From positions 79,943 through 143,942 of the forward strand of contig DASVVT010000051.1 of the NCBI GenBank assembly GCA_036386415.1: DNA of 64,000 nt, written 5' to 3'. This stretch comes from DASVVT01 sp036386415. Its GTDB lineage: Bacteria > Acidobacteriota > Blastocatellia > Pyrinomonadales > Pyrinomonadaceae. The translations under genes and the position numbers were made by a program. This document shows positions 42,165 to 51,391 of this stretch, one piece after another. Below the pieces are notes generated by a model. The model saw only the letters and a program-made list of their open reading frames with translations, did not search any database and was not told the origin of the DNA. Every line of letters begins with the position of its first letter. Position 1 is the first letter of the stretch.

Positions 42165-43217
42165 ATGACGATTGATGAAAAAGCCCCTGAGGAATATGTG
42201 AAGGCTATCAAACAAAGCGGTTTCTCAATTTATGACGCAATAGAAATAGGTGATCCCACGCTCTGGATACCAAGCCGTGAACTTGAAATTCTTCTCAATA
42301 AATCTCTTGTGGGAACCTCTCTTAAAGGTTTGCCGCTGAGGTCTCGATCTAAGGTCGTGAAGCAGCACGTTTGTCGTGCCCTTGGTTATCCTATTCCACC
42401 CTCTTTCAAAAAGACAAAGCCACGTTACCCAGGACAGTTGTTTGATACCTATGTGCAAAAATCAAATAACCTTCAAATTTGGAATGAGGAACTCGCACCC
42501 GCGCGGCGGTATGTAATCATACGGGTTTCAGAAGAAGATGTAGTTACGTGTGTAAAGGTAGTGACAGGTGATAGCCTGGCTTTCCTTGATACAACTGGAG
42601 CGTTAACACAAAAGTATCAAGCACGTCTCATTTTAGGTGAGGCCCAAGCAGAGCTTGTTTCAGATCAAGATACCGATCTTTTGAAGCCTTTTGTCCAGAC
42701 ATATGTAGAGTTGGAGTCAACACTTAGTCCTATAGATCACCCTACTGCTGGGCAACTCCTTTCGATTAAGGCAATTTTTGAAAAGCTATGCTCTCTCGTA
42801 GGCCAAAGTTTCCGTGATAGCGGCTATGACCAAGAGAGAAACCGAGGTGCGGAACTTCATCAGCTCATATGCAAGCATTTAGGCTATAGTAATTATCGTG
42901 ACGATGGGCGCTTTCCTGATGTACGCCATCAGCTTCTTGAAGTGAAGCTCCAAACTTCACCGACGATTGATCTTGGTTTAGTCAGCCCCGATAGCATGGA
43001 AGCATTAGATGTTCCAAAAATTGAAGGGCATCAAATCCGCCATTGCGATGTGCGTTATGCATTGCTCTTTGCTAAAACAGATGGTAGGCAAGTTACTCTC
43101 ACTCATTTCTTCCTAACAACGGGAGAGAAGTTTTTCAGTCGCTTCCCTCAATGTCAAGGCAAAGTTCTAAATAAGAAACTTCAGATTCATTTACCGGCGG
43201 ATTTCTTTAATAGGTAG
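42165..43217 (+). CDS. Type II restriction endonuclease (PD-(D/E)XK)
   Basis: A 350-residue DNA-cutting enzyme of a restriction-modification system. The catalytic site is clear: P251-D252 in GRFPDVRH, then seven residues on E259-V260-K261 (LLEVKLQ). The next hydrophobic residues are followed by SPTIDLGLVSPDS. The N-terminal 200 residues have no recognised domain and probably contain DNA recognition (PRYPGQLFDTYVQKSNN). The start ATG 42165 has a GAGGAC site ahead. Base composition is visibly AT-rich, unlike the surroundings, showing recent transfer. The 3' end overlaps the convergent methylase gene by 27 nt. The recognised sequence is unknown. Confidence 0.85.
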   Translation: MTIDEKAPEEYVKAIKQSGFSIYDAIEIGDPTLWIPSRELEILLNKSLVGTSLKGLPLRSRSKVVKQHVCRALGYPIPPSFKKTKPRYPGQLFDTYVQKSNNLQIWNEELAPARRYVIIRVSEEDVVTCVKVVTGDSLAFLDTTGALTQKYQARLILGEAQAELVSDQDTDLLKPFVQTYVELESTLSPIDHPTAGQLLSIKAIFEKLCSLVGQSFRDSGYDQERNRGAELHQLICKHLGYSNYRDDGRFPDVRHQLLEVKLQTSPTIDLGLVSPDSMEALDVPKIEGHQIRHCDVRYALLFAKTDGRQVTLTHFFLTTGEKFFSRFPQCQGKVLNKKLQIHLPADFFNR

Positions 43218-44918
43218 ACCGAATGCTTCCCAAACGAGTAGGTTTAACTCACTTTCAAGTGGCCCCGAGCCTTCAAAAGGAGCAGAAGCATATATCTCTT
43301 TAGCCTTTTTGATAATTGATTTGCTGAGTTGACTCGCTGGATCAGGTAAGGGGAACTGCTCAACATATTGAGTGATGAAACGTCGACGACCAGCATATAG
43401 CTTGTTATGAAAGCGGTGATCGTAAAACTCTTCTATAAAGGTAGAATTACCAATTGCTAATGCTAGCCACAATAAATCTGGTCTTTCAGGGCAAATTAAC
43501 CAATAGCAATCTCCATTGACGATAGAACCGGTTTGATCGATCCAGAACATCGGTTTATTAGATATGTCACGAAAGACCAGTTTAGGATAACCCCATGCTG
43601 ATGGATCTTGTTGGACCCATATTTCATACCACTCCCGCTTGGTTTCGAGAAGATATTTACGAGCTTCCAAGATATGACGATGTTTTTCCAAGTATGCTTC
43701 GGAGCGCGGATACCTTGATAGATCAACCGCACGACATTTTCCGTCAACAACTTCATGAGGATAGAGAATAGCCCTCGATTTACTTAATGGAATAGCCTTA
43801 AAACGACTGGCAATATGATGTGTAGTTAGCGGTCTAAGAAGCTCTGGACATCCATCTGGTAAATGCTGCCAATCGGAGCGGATGAACACTTTATCGGCAC
43901 AAGTTTTGACCCCTACACGAACTTTCCCAATAGAACGAAAATTTCCCCAAGTATATTTTTCTACTATCCCAAGCCAGGAATCGGTCGATTTCGTGGATAT
44001 GCGCCATATATCACCAGAAGGCCCTCTTGTATCGAGTTTACCGTGCCGCACAAGAAAGCGACGCCCGTCATTGGTCTGGACGACGCCTTGCTTATATAGA
44101 GCGTCAATAGGGCTCGGTGCAAGCTCTTGACTCGGCTTAGTCGTCTCATAGATAGATGTAAATGCAGATGATGCTGCTCTATATTTACTTCTACCCTCAA
44201 CCAGCAAGATAGCAGGAAGAACTGCAGCATCAAATAACTTTGTGTCACCCAAGTCCCATATGTGCCTGATACTAAATTTATTTCTAATTGCCTGACGTAC
44301 TCGCGCACCTGACTTAGTAGTCATAAAACGATTTGAGGCTATTATACCGGCAACACCCTGAGGTTTTAACACTCGCGCAATTGCTAAAATAAAGGCATAG
44401 TAAAGATCCACACGCCCTGAGAGACCAAAGCGTTTAGCTAGATGTTTGGCTTGATTTGTTCCTAGGATCTGCGTCCTTACATAAGGTGGGTTGGCTATTA
44501 TTAGGTCATAAGTATCTGGCACTTTGCTCTGAAATAAATCACCATTGTTACTGTCTCCAAAATTTTCTAAAACGAAGTCTAGGAAGTTACCTAGTTCAAA
44601 ATGCACAGAAACATTTGGAAATTTTTTCAGCCGCATTGTTGCCAGATTAAGAGCATCTTGACATGTATCAAATCCATGAATTTCTATTACTACTCTACTT
44701 ATCTCCCTTAATTTTTCTAAGAGGCTAACTAGAAGTTCGCCATCACCTACTGCCGGATCCAATACACGAATTGTTGTAGGGAAAGAGAGTAAATTTACTG
44801 TTTGGATAATCTGTTCGGCGACAAAATCTGATAGCTGCTTTGGTGTGTAAGTCGCTCCACTAATTTTCTCTTGAGTAATATTTCCATATCTTCCAATAAG
44901 ATTTAAAGTTTCCGACAT
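43191..44918 (-). CDS. Adenine-specific DNA methyltransferase (gamma class) of the R-M system
   Basis: Methylates adenine in the sequence cut by the adjacent endonuclease, protecting the host. The AdoMet site is VLDPAVGDGELLVSLL (about 50-65), and the catalytic motif is IIANPPYVRTQ (NPPY, near residue 144). The order of motifs (AdoMet, then NPPY, then a long C-terminal target recognition domain) is the gamma class, as in TaqI- or PaeR7I-type MTases. 575 residues is usual. The ATG at 44918 begins MSETLN. AT-rich composition and convergent overlap with the endonuclease mark a self-contained mobile cassette. No specificity subunit and no controller (C) protein were seen. Confidence 0.92.
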   Translation of the reverse strand: MSETLNLIGRYGNITQEKISGATYTPKQLSDFVAEQIIQTVNLLSFPTTIRVLDPAVGDGELLVSLLEKLREISRVVIEIHGFDTCQDALNLATMRLKKFPNVSVHFELGNFLDFVLENFGDSNNGDLFQSKVPDTYDLIIANPPYVRTQILGTNQAKHLAKRFGLSGRVDLYYAFILAIARVLKPQGVAGIIASNRFMTTKSGARVRQAIRNKFSIRHIWDLGDTKLFDAAVLPAILLVEGRSKYRAASSAFTSIYETTKPSQELAPSPIDALYKQGVVQTNDGRRFLVRHGKLDTRGPSGDIWRISTKSTDSWLGIVEKYTWGNFRSIGKVRVGVKTCADKVFIRSDWQHLPDGCPELLRPLTTHHIASRFKAIPLSKSRAILYPHEVVDGKCRAVDLSRYPRSEAYLEKHRHILEARKYLLETKREWYEIWVQQDPSAWGYPKLVFRDISNKPMFWIDQTGSIVNGDCYWLICPERPDLLWLALAIGNSTFIEEFYDHRFHNKLYAGRRRFITQYVEQFPLPDPASQLSKSIIKKAKEIYASAPFEGSGPLESELNLLVWEAFGLPIKEIRR

Positions 44919-45078
44919 GGTTATTATGTCCTTAAAAACCCTCGATTTGGGAAATCTATAAATTCGTAGGTAAAAAAGCTATAAATGATTGCAAGTTGAA
45001 TTATACACCGATTGAATTTAGTAGCAGTAAAGGCTGCTAATATTTATTTAGCGGGAATTAAACAGGGTAAAATATCGA
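44919..45078. other. AT-rich boundary region upstream of methylase
   Basis: Should contain the methylase promoter on the minus strand. Composition returns to host-like values near 45120, which marks the probable cassette border. No repeat or att-like site was seen here. Confidence 0.4.
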
Positions 45079-45108
45079 TTGACAAGGTTTACTAATGTGG
45101 TGTAACCT
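45079..45108 (+). promoter_or_regulatory. Putative promoter of the pil operon
   Basis: TTGACA at 45079-45084 is followed 18 nt later by TAACCT (45103-45108), with a TG two bases before it. Transcription would start near 45115, just ahead of the riboswitch. Confidence 0.5.
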
Positions 45109-45144
45109 TGCTGTGACGGTGAGCCGAAGTGGCTCGCCCTCTTT

Positions 45145-45255
45145 GAAAGTCAACCGATAAGGGCACACTCCGTGTGAGCGGAGGTCGCAAAGCCGACGGG
45201 GGTCAGGCGCGCTGGTGCGCGACTCTTCTGACCTGGCCGGGTTGCCGAAGTGAGA
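45145..45255 (+). promoter_or_regulatory. GEMM-I (c-di-GMP-I type) riboswitch upstream of the pil operon
   Basis: Key conserved pieces appear in order. AGGGCACACTCC is followed by the P2 hairpin and GGAGGTCGCAAAGCC with the A-minor/GCAAAGCC core. GACGGGGGTCAG follows, then a P3 stem (GGTCAG/CTGACC) and the closing GGCCGGGTTGCCGAAG. This is the GEMM consensus, in which one cyclic dinucleotide is sandwiched between the two helices. The G at the position equivalent to Vc2 G20 (AGGGC) suggests c-di-GMP rather than c-GAMP. The switch precedes pilM by about 340 nt, as in other bacteria where such switches control pili. Confidence 0.85.
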
Positions 45256-45599
45256 CGGTCGAGCGCGTCCTATGCGAGCGTAGAGATTCGCTGGCGCTGA
45301 AGCGCTTGTCCTTCCTGCTTTTCCATTCGTCCTGAGACTAAACAGAAGCGCGACCTCCCCGTTCGGCGGCAGTGTTCGAGCTTTTCAGTCTCTTCCCTCA
45401 AAAAGGCACGCTCTTCGAGTTCAGCTCGTTTTCTTTGAATGCGTGTGCACCGGCATCGTAAACAGTTGAAACCCGCAACTCATCAACCCCCAACCAAAAT
45501 CATGCGCGTCAAGCTTACCAGGGCACGCAAAGCCCGCATCCGTCTACGGCGCAACCATCGCATGCGATCTGCTACAGGGTCGCGAGGAATCACCAAGCC
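45256..45599 (+). other. Long leader between riboswitch and pilM
   Basis: No open frame here is credible. A CGAG/CTCG stem with a TTTTCTTT tail around 45415-45437 could be the expression-platform terminator. Transcription past it would be needed to reach pilM. This is a guess from position. Confidence 0.35.
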
Positions 45600-46664
45600 A
45601 TGTTGAAACGAGGTCTCAGCAAAAAGAATCTGGTCGGTCTGGACATCGGCTCAAGCGCCATCAAGGCGGTCGAGCTACAGGGCAAGCGCGGCAGTCTCCA
45701 GCTTGTCAGTCTCGGCTACGAAAACCTTCAGCCGGACTCCATAGTTGACGGCCAGATCATGGAACTCAACAACGTCTCGAACGTTATCTCGAACATCTTC
45801 CGCGATCATCAGATCAAGACCGATAAGGTCGTGGCCGGTGTCAGCGGCCATTCGGTGATCGTCAAGAACATCGTCGTGCCGCAGATGAGCGAAGAGGAGC
45901 TGGAAGAATCCATCGACTGGCACGCCGAGGAGCACATCCCTTTCGACATCGCCGATGTCAACCTGGACTACCAAATCACTGGCACGCAGCCGGATGCGCT
46001 TCAGGTGCTGATGGCCGCTTGCAAGCGCGATAAGATCGCCAACGTCAAACAGGCGATACAGCTTGCCGGCAAGCAGCCCGCGATCATCGACGTCGATGCC
46101 TTCGCGCTGCAAAACTGCTACGAGGTGAACTACCAGCCGCAGCCCGGCCAGACGGTCGCGCTCCTCAACGTGGGCGCGTCGACGATGAACATCAACATCC
46201 TCAGCGGCACGACCTCCGTCTTCACGCGCGACGTATCTGTGGGCGGCAATCAGTACACGGGGCTCTTGCAGAAAGAGTTGGGGCTGACATTCGAGCAGGC
46301 CGAGTCCGTCAAGCGCGGGATGCCGATGCCGGAGGGCACGGAAGAGCGCAACATCGAACCGATCCTTCAGACGGTCTCCGAGATTCTAGCTCTGGAGATT
46401 CAGAAGACCATCGATTTTTATCGTGCGACGGCTGAGGATGCCAATGCCGGAGTGCAGAAGATTCTGATTTCGGGCGGCGGATCAAAACTGGTCGGACTCA
46501 CGGCTTACCTGTCCGAGCGCTTCGAGATGCCGGTCGAAATATTCGATCCTTTCCGGCAGATCAAAATAGACACAAGACGCTTCGATCCCGACTATCTGCG
46601 CGAGGTTGTGCCGGAGATGGCCGTCGCCGTCGGGCTCGCTTTGAGAGGAGTTGACGCGCGATGA
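45600..46664 (+). CDS. pilM: Type IV pilus inner-membrane assembly protein PilM
   Basis: Actin-like ATPase that anchors the pilus assembly complex on the inner face of the cytoplasmic membrane and binds PilN. The N-terminal phosphate motif GLDIGSSAIKAVEL and the C-terminal adenosine motif KILISGGGSKLVGL are clear. The middle subdomain (FTRDVSVGGNQYTGLLQKEL) is normal. At 354 residues the length matches PilM. ATG 45600 directly follows the riboswitch leader. It overlaps pilN by four bases (ATGA), so the genes are co-translated. Confidence 0.93.
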   Translation: MLKRGLSKKNLVGLDIGSSAIKAVELQGKRGSLQLVSLGYENLQPDSIVDGQIMELNNVSNVISNIFRDHQIKTDKVVAGVSGHSVIVKNIVVPQMSEEELEESIDWHAEEHIPFDIADVNLDYQITGTQPDALQVLMAACKRDKIANVKQAIQLAGKQPAIIDVDAFALQNCYEVNYQPQPGQTVALLNVGASTMNINILSGTTSVFTRDVSVGGNQYTGLLQKELGLTFEQAESVKRGMPMPEGTEERNIEPILQTVSEILALEIQKTIDFYRATAEDANAGVQKILISGGGSKLVGLTAYLSERFEMPVEIFDPFRQIKIDTRRFDPDYLREVVPEMAVAVGLALRGVDAR

Positions 46665-47359
46665 TCAATATCAATCTATTGGATTCCGTGACGGAGAAGC
46701 CGAAGGGCGTCGCGGTCGTCGAAGAGAAGGTCACGAACCCGCGCATGCAGACCATGCTCATGGGTCTGGTCGTGGCGGGGCTGCTGGTGTTGATCGTCGG
46801 CTACGATTATACAAGCTCCCGTGCGGCGTATGCGTCGGCCCAGAAAGAGTTGGAGAACCAGCAGCGCATACAGCAGCAGATGGCCGCGATCAACAAAGAG
46901 CAGGCCGAGCTGGAAGAGAAGACCAAGGCTATTCAGACGCGCATCGACGCCATTCAGAAGCTGCGCTCCTCGCAGCAGGGGCCTGTCGCCGTCCTGCGCG
47001 AGCTGAAAGACCGCATCGACGGAGTGCCCGGTCTCTACCTGGAGAGCGTGCAGCAGAAAAATAACGATCTGGTGATTAAAGGTAATTCGCCTAATGAAGC
47101 CTCTGTGACCTCATTCGGACGCAGCCTCGAATTCTCTTCCGGGCTCTTCACCAATCTCAACATCGAGACACAAAAGAAGGAGCTGGCCTTGCCCGCAGCC
47201 GGGGGGTCTGCCAGTGCCGGAGCGGGCACGCCGAAGGCCGCTGAGAAAACGGAGACCATCGACTTCACGATCAAGTGCAGTTACACGCCGGCCAAAGCTT
47301 CGCCTGTGAGTGGCGCGTCTCAACAGAGCGCCGCCGGCAATCAGGTCGCTCAAAAATAG
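46661..47359 (+). CDS. pilN: Type IV pilus assembly protein PilN
   Basis: A bitopic membrane protein that bridges PilM and PilO. The N-terminal ININLLD motif, which inserts into PilM, is present (residues 2-8). One membrane helix (MLMGLVVAGLLVLIVGYDYT) is followed by a coiled coil (ENQQRIQQQMAAINKEQAEL, EEKTKAIQTRIDAIQKL), then a ferredoxin-like domain (VAVLRELKDRIDGVPGLYLE). Its C-terminal 50 residues add an Ala/Gly/Thr tail. Length 232 is a little longer than usual because of this tail. It overlaps pilM at the start; pilO follows after 92 nt. Confidence 0.9.
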   Translation: MININLLDSVTEKPKGVAVVEEKVTNPRMQTMLMGLVVAGLLVLIVGYDYTSSRAAYASAQKELENQQRIQQQMAAINKEQAELEEKTKAIQTRIDAIQKLRSSQQGPVAVLRELKDRIDGVPGLYLESVQQKNNDLVIKGNSPNEASVTSFGRSLEFSSGLFTNLNIETQKKELALPAAGGSASAGAGTPKAAEKTETIDFTIKCSYTPAKASPVSGASQQSAAGNQVAQK

Positions 47360-47451
47360 AACGCCGAGGCGACCGGCCTTCGGTTGCTCGATCACAAAAC
47401 CAAACCCAATTAGCGCCACGCGTTCCCAGGCTTCGGAGGGAAAGATTCATA

Positions 47452-48060
47452 ATGAAAGCAATAAACATCAAACAACTGCCCTGGTACTATCAACTGGTCA
47501 TCTTCGTCGGCATCGCGGTCGCCCTCTATGGCAGTTTCTGGTATTTCGTCAGCAGCAATACGCGCGCCGAAACCAAAGCCGTCAACGACCGGGTCGCAGC
47601 GCTCCTACAGCAGAACGCGCAGGCGCAGATCGCATCACAGCGCATCAACGAGTTTCGCGCCGCTTACAAGAGCAGGCAGGAGGAGTACGACGAGCTGAAG
47701 GCGCTCTTGCCCGAACAGCGCGAGCTGACAAGCGTCCTTCAGGGCGTGCAGGATCGCGCGCGCGCCAGCCGTTTGAGCCTCCGCCGTTTCTCGCCCCGCG
47801 ACGATGTCCAGCAGGATTTCTACAGCGGCAAGCCGGTCGAAGTTGAAGTCACCTCGACCTTCGCCAACCTGCGCGAGTTCTTCGATCAAATGGCGAGATA
47901 CCAGCGCATCGTTTCGATCACGGATGTCGGCATCAACCAGATCAAAGAGCAGGCGCCGGGTCGCACGATTGACGCGCGTTTTATGATGACGGCTTACTAC
48001 GTCTCTGCGGAAAATCTTCAGAAGTCGAAACCGCAGGCTCCCGCGCCCGCACCCAAATAA
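47452..48060 (+). CDS. pilO: Type IV pilus assembly protein PilO
   Basis: PilN's partner in the alignment complex. It has an N-terminal helix (YYQLVIFVGIAVALYGSFWY), a coiled coil (NDRVAALLQQNAQAQIASQR) and the PilO ferredoxin-like domain (ELKALLPEQRELTSVLQGVQ, then FYSGKPVEVEVTSTFANLREF). It ends Pro/Ala/Lys-rich. The ATG at 47452 is chosen because GGAGGG stands 12 to 17 nt ahead and the frame upstream has no PilO features; a longer frame from 47275 is not used. At 202 residues it has normal PilO length. Confidence 0.9.
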   Translation: MKAINIKQLPWYYQLVIFVGIAVALYGSFWYFVSSNTRAETKAVNDRVAALLQQNAQAQIASQRINEFRAAYKSRQEEYDELKALLPEQRELTSVLQGVQDRARASRLSLRRFSPRDDVQQDFYSGKPVEVEVTSTFANLREFFDQMARYQRIVSITDVGINQIKEQAPGRTIDARFMMTAYYVSAENLQKSKPQAPAPAPK

Positions 48061-48123
48061 TAGCAGTCAAACGATAGCACCGTCAGCGCGCTCGTCGTCG
48101 GCGGTTGAGACAGGAAACCTGAC

Positions 48124-48768
48124 ATGAAGCACTTGACACACATCATCCGTTACGTCATCCCCATGTTCTTGCTGTGCGGGGCGCTCGCGTCCAGCGGCGC
48201 GCTCCATCGCGCTTCGGCTCAAGACCAGAGCGGTGCGAGCACGCGCTCAAGGGGCGAGCGCGATCCGTTCGTTCCCTACAAGCCTCCGGTCAGGGCGAAG
48301 CTGAACAAGGCCGTGCCCGTGCCCATCGCTCCGCCGTCGATTCAGGAGCGCATCGCGCGTTACAAGGCGCAGAAGGCTGCTGCCATGGGCGCGCAATTGC
48401 CTGCGCCGAAGGCGACCACGGCGCTCTTGCTGAGCGAGATGCAGGTGGTCGGAATTTTCCGTACGCCGCGCGGCTATGCGGCGATGGTCGAAGCGACGCC
48501 GATCAAACTCTCATACGTGATCTACCCTGGCGAAACCCTCTACGATGGGCAGCTCGTCGCCATCGAAGAGAACCGCCTCGTGTTTCGCCATGAAACGCGC
48601 TGGACGGACGGGCGACGCGAGACGAACGTCGAAACGAAGCCTCTTCGCCAGCCCAACGCCGTCTCGGATTCGCTGGCCGCCACCCGTGGAGCAAGCGGCA
48701 ACACCAACGCCGTAGCCGACTCTGATCCGAGTAAGGAAGAGAAGGCGCCCGTGCCTGAGAAGCAATAG
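48124..48768 (+). CDS. pilP: PilP-like type IV pilus assembly protein
   Basis: Occupies the PilP position between pilO and pilQ. It has a signal sequence (MFLLCGALASSGALHRASA) without a clear lipobox. The disordered N-terminus bears RDPFVPYKPP, as in PilP, and the C-terminal beta domain has LLSEMQVVGIFRTPRGYAAM and KLSYVIYPGETLYDGQL. PilP proteins link PilNO to the PilQ secretin. The usual lipoprotein cysteine is missing, so attachment may be by the signal helix. The call rests on gene order and the weak beta-domain similarity. The next gene, pilQ, starts 257 nt on. Confidence 0.82.
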   Translation: MKHLTHIIRYVIPMFLLCGALASSGALHRASAQDQSGASTRSRGERDPFVPYKPPVRAKLNKAVPVPIAPPSIQERIARYKAQKAAAMGAQLPAPKATTALLLSEMQVVGIFRTPRGYAAMVEATPIKLSYVIYPGETLYDGQLVAIEENRLVFRHETRWTDGRRETNVETKPLRQPNAVSDSLAATRGASGNTNAVADSDPSKEEKAPVPEKQ

Positions 48769-49025
48769 TTTTTGTTCCGGTCTCGCGACGACGGGAAGCC
48801 TGAGAGCCTGTTTGTCTCGAGACCTTTTCCTGTGCGCGCCGGATGGGGCTTCAGTTCAGGCGTCTGGCTTGAATTAAGGCAGCGAGGGCGCGCTCACACG
48901 TTGACAACAGTGGCCGGACGGTTCCGCGTTGTGCGGCGCGCGCTTCATATAGCCTCTTCCGTGAAGAGACTAACGAGCGCAGTGCGTGGCGGAAAAGTTT
49001 CCGGCGACTCCCCAAGGAGAGAAAC

Positions 49026-51371
49026 ATGTCTGATCAGTATCAACTGTTCGCAGCCACCAGAAGAGGCGCGCTCGTCCTCTTGTTTGTGTGTCTGCTCTTT
49101 ACAGTGCCCGCGTGGGCGGGCACTATCTCGAACGTGCCCGTCGTCACAGGCGTGAGCGCAACCATATCCGGCACATCGACGCTGATTACCATCAATGGGA
49201 CAGCGCCGATGGCCTACACAGTCCTGCGTCCAGATGCGCGCACCATCCTGATAGAACTTCCAGGCGTCGATGCGACGCGCCTGTCACGCGCTTACCATGT
49301 TACGTCGCCGCTGGTCGCGGCGATGACGCTCGAGCGCGGCTCTAACCCAAAGCCTGTTCCTCGGCTGCGTATCTCTTTGCGCGCTCCCGTGCGCGACCGC
49401 TCACAGATGGCCGACAATAGATTGACCCTGGAGCTTTCGCCGGAGGTCAAGCTCAACCCAGTGCCTCCGCCAGCTTTAGCGAAAGCGCGTGTCGAGATCG
49501 CTTCGCTTGGTGTGCCGCCTCCGGGCGCGGTCAAGGAAGCCATCGCCAGAGAAACACCTGTCAAAAGTCCGTCACCGGACCCGACGCCGACGCCTTTGCC
49601 GTCTCGTCTCGTTCCCACGGGGCCGTCTATGACCATCACGCCGACGACGCAGAACAACGTTGCGCAGTCGGAGCAGGGGCAGCGATACGGGCAGCCCGGC
49701 TTTGTCGGCGAGCCCATCAATCTCAACGTCGTCAACGCTGACATACGCGATATCCTCAACTATATTACGGAGCAGTACGGCGTGAATTTCGTGATCGACA
49801 GCTCGGTCGGCGCGGTGCCCGTGACGGTCAACGTGACGGACGTGCCCTGGAACGTCGCGCTCGATGCGATCCTTCGCGCCAACCGTTTAGGCGTTGACGT
49901 GAATGGCAATATTCTGCGCGTCGCTACCATCGAGGTGCTCGCCACAGAAGCCGCCTCGCAGCAGAAGATCAAAGACGCGCAGTTGGACAATTCACAACTG
50001 GTGACGGAGTTCATACGCCTCAACTACGCACGCGCTTCGGGCACGCTTGCACAGGCTGCCGGTTCGACCGGTGCTTTTGCCGGTGGCTCGACCAACCTGA
50101 GCTTTTCCGGCGGCGCGGGCGGCGATGCCACGGGCGGCGGCGGCGATCAGGGGCTGCTTCCGATCATCTCACGCAGGCTCTCACGTCGCGGCTCGATAGA
50201 GGTTGATGGCCGCAGCAACACGCTCATCATCACAGATGTCAAAGAGAACATAGACGCCATCCGCCAACTGGTCACGATCCTGGATCAACCGGAGCCGCAG
50301 GTCGAGATCGAGACGCGCATCGTTATCGCGAGTCGCAACTTCAGTCGTGACCTGGGCGTGCAGCTTTCGGCCATCGGCTTCAGCTTAGGGCGCGACGCGA
50401 TGGGGAACCGCGTTCCTAACGGCGGCGGCTCGCTCGCGACGTTGCCAAATGCCACGAGCACGACGGCTGGCCCGCAGCCATTCGGTGTGCCCAACGGATT
50501 GGCCGGTACACCTCAGCCGACGAACTCTCTCTCGGCAGCCAACGCCAGCACCGTCATCGGTCTGACGACGGGGCTTTTGGGGACAATGCAAATCTCCGCG
50601 CTGATTACGGCGGCTGAAACCAAGGGGCAGGCTAAAGTGGTCGCCACGCCGCGCGTCACGGTGCTCAATAACCGTCCGGCGCAGATCGAGAGCGGCCAGC
50701 AGATTCCTGTGCAAACCACACAGGCTGCGGGCGGCACAGCCGTCGTCACAACGACCTTCGTCTCTGTCCCCTTGCGCCTTTCGATCACGCCGCAGATCAC
50801 GGACGTCGGCACGGTCGTGCTGCGCGTCACGGCTGAAAACAACAGCATCAGCCAGAACCTGGCGGTGGGGGGCGTACCCGGCATCGACACGCAGCGCATG
50901 CAGTCTGAAGTGCTCGTGCCGGATGGCGGCACTACAGTCATGGGCGGCGTGCTCGCAGATAGCGAATCCGAAGCGCAGCAGCGCACACCCGGTCTGGGCA
51001 GCATCCCCATCATCGGCAACCTCTTCAAGCGACGTTTGACAACTCGGACGACCAACGAGCTGCTGTTCTTCATCACACCGCGCATCTATCGTCCCGACTT
51101 CCAGGGACGACCGACAGCCGGTACGATCAGCACGGGAACGCGCACGACGACGATCCCGCAGCCCGTCCCGCTCGGCAATCCGCCGACCAATACGCCGACG
51201 CCGACGCAGCTTCAACAGCAACAGCAGCAGCCTGTGACGCCGAACCCGCAGAATCCGGGTCAGCAAACACCAGGTCAACAACTGCTGAACGCGCCCATTC
51301 CGTCCACGCCTGCTGGAACACAGCAATCGCCGACGGCGCGTCCCAGCGCACTGGGCGGCCAGCGCCCCTGA
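49026..51371 (+). CDS. pilQ: Type IV pilus secretin PilQ
   Basis: Outer-membrane pore through which the pilus passes. The order is as follows. The signal peptide is residues 1-32. One AMIN domain is about residues 60-140 (YTVLRPDARTILIELPGVDA). A proline/serine/threonine linker follows. The STN/N0 domain is about residues 225-310 (INLNVVNADIRDILNYI). An N1 domain with a glycine-rich insertion spans residues 325-430. The secretin domain is 435-690 (VEIETRIVIASRNFSRDLGV, VPDGGTTVMGGVLADSES, GLGSIPIIGNLFKRR). A 90-residue Gln/Pro/Thr-rich tail follows. The Gly-rich insertion in N1 and the tail are unusual. The ATG at 49026 follows an AAGGAG site. A lipoprotein pilot (PilW/PilF) was not found. 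Confidence 0.93.
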   Translation: MSDQYQLFAATRRGALVLLFVCLLFTVPAWAGTISNVPVVTGVSATISGTSTLITINGTAPMAYTVLRPDARTILIELPGVDATRLSRAYHVTSPLVAAMTLERGSNPKPVPRLRISLRAPVRDRSQMADNRLTLELSPEVKLNPVPPPALAKARVEIASLGVPPPGAVKEAIARETPVKSPSPDPTPTPLPSRLVPTGPSMTITPTTQNNVAQSEQGQRYGQPGFVGEPINLNVVNADIRDILNYITEQYGVNFVIDSSVGAVPVTVNVTDVPWNVALDAILRANRLGVDVNGNILRVATIEVLATEAASQQKIKDAQLDNSQLVTEFIRLNYARASGTLAQAAGSTGAFAGGSTNLSFSGGAGGDATGGGGDQGLLPIISRRLSRRGSIEVDGRSNTLIITDVKENIDAIRQLVTILDQPEPQVEIETRIVIASRNFSRDLGVQLSAIGFSLGRDAMGNRVPNGGGSLATLPNATSTTAGPQPFGVPNGLAGTPQPTNSLSAANASTVIGLTTGLLGTMQISALITAAETKGQAKVVATPRVTVLNNRPAQIESGQQIPVQTTQAAGGTAVVTTTFVSVPLRLSITPQITDVGTVVLRVTAENNSISQNLAVGGVPGIDTQRMQSEVLVPDGGTTVMGGVLADSESEAQQRTPGLGSIPIIGNLFKRRLTTRTTNELLFFITPRIYRPDFQGRPTAGTISTGTRTTTIPQPVPLGNPPTNTPTPTQLQQQQQQPVTPNPQNPGQQTPGQQLLNAPIPSTPAGTQQSPTARPSALGGQRP

Positions 51372-51391
51372 GGAGGAGGGTCTGACACGAG

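Noticed and set aside
43863..44130. Two overlapping plus-strand frames within the methylase gene
   Set aside because: Antisense shadows of the methylase, which has intact AdoMet and NPPY motifs.
45675..46112. 145-codon minus-strand frame over pilM
   Set aside because: Shadow of pilM, which has both actin-like motifs intact in the plus frame.
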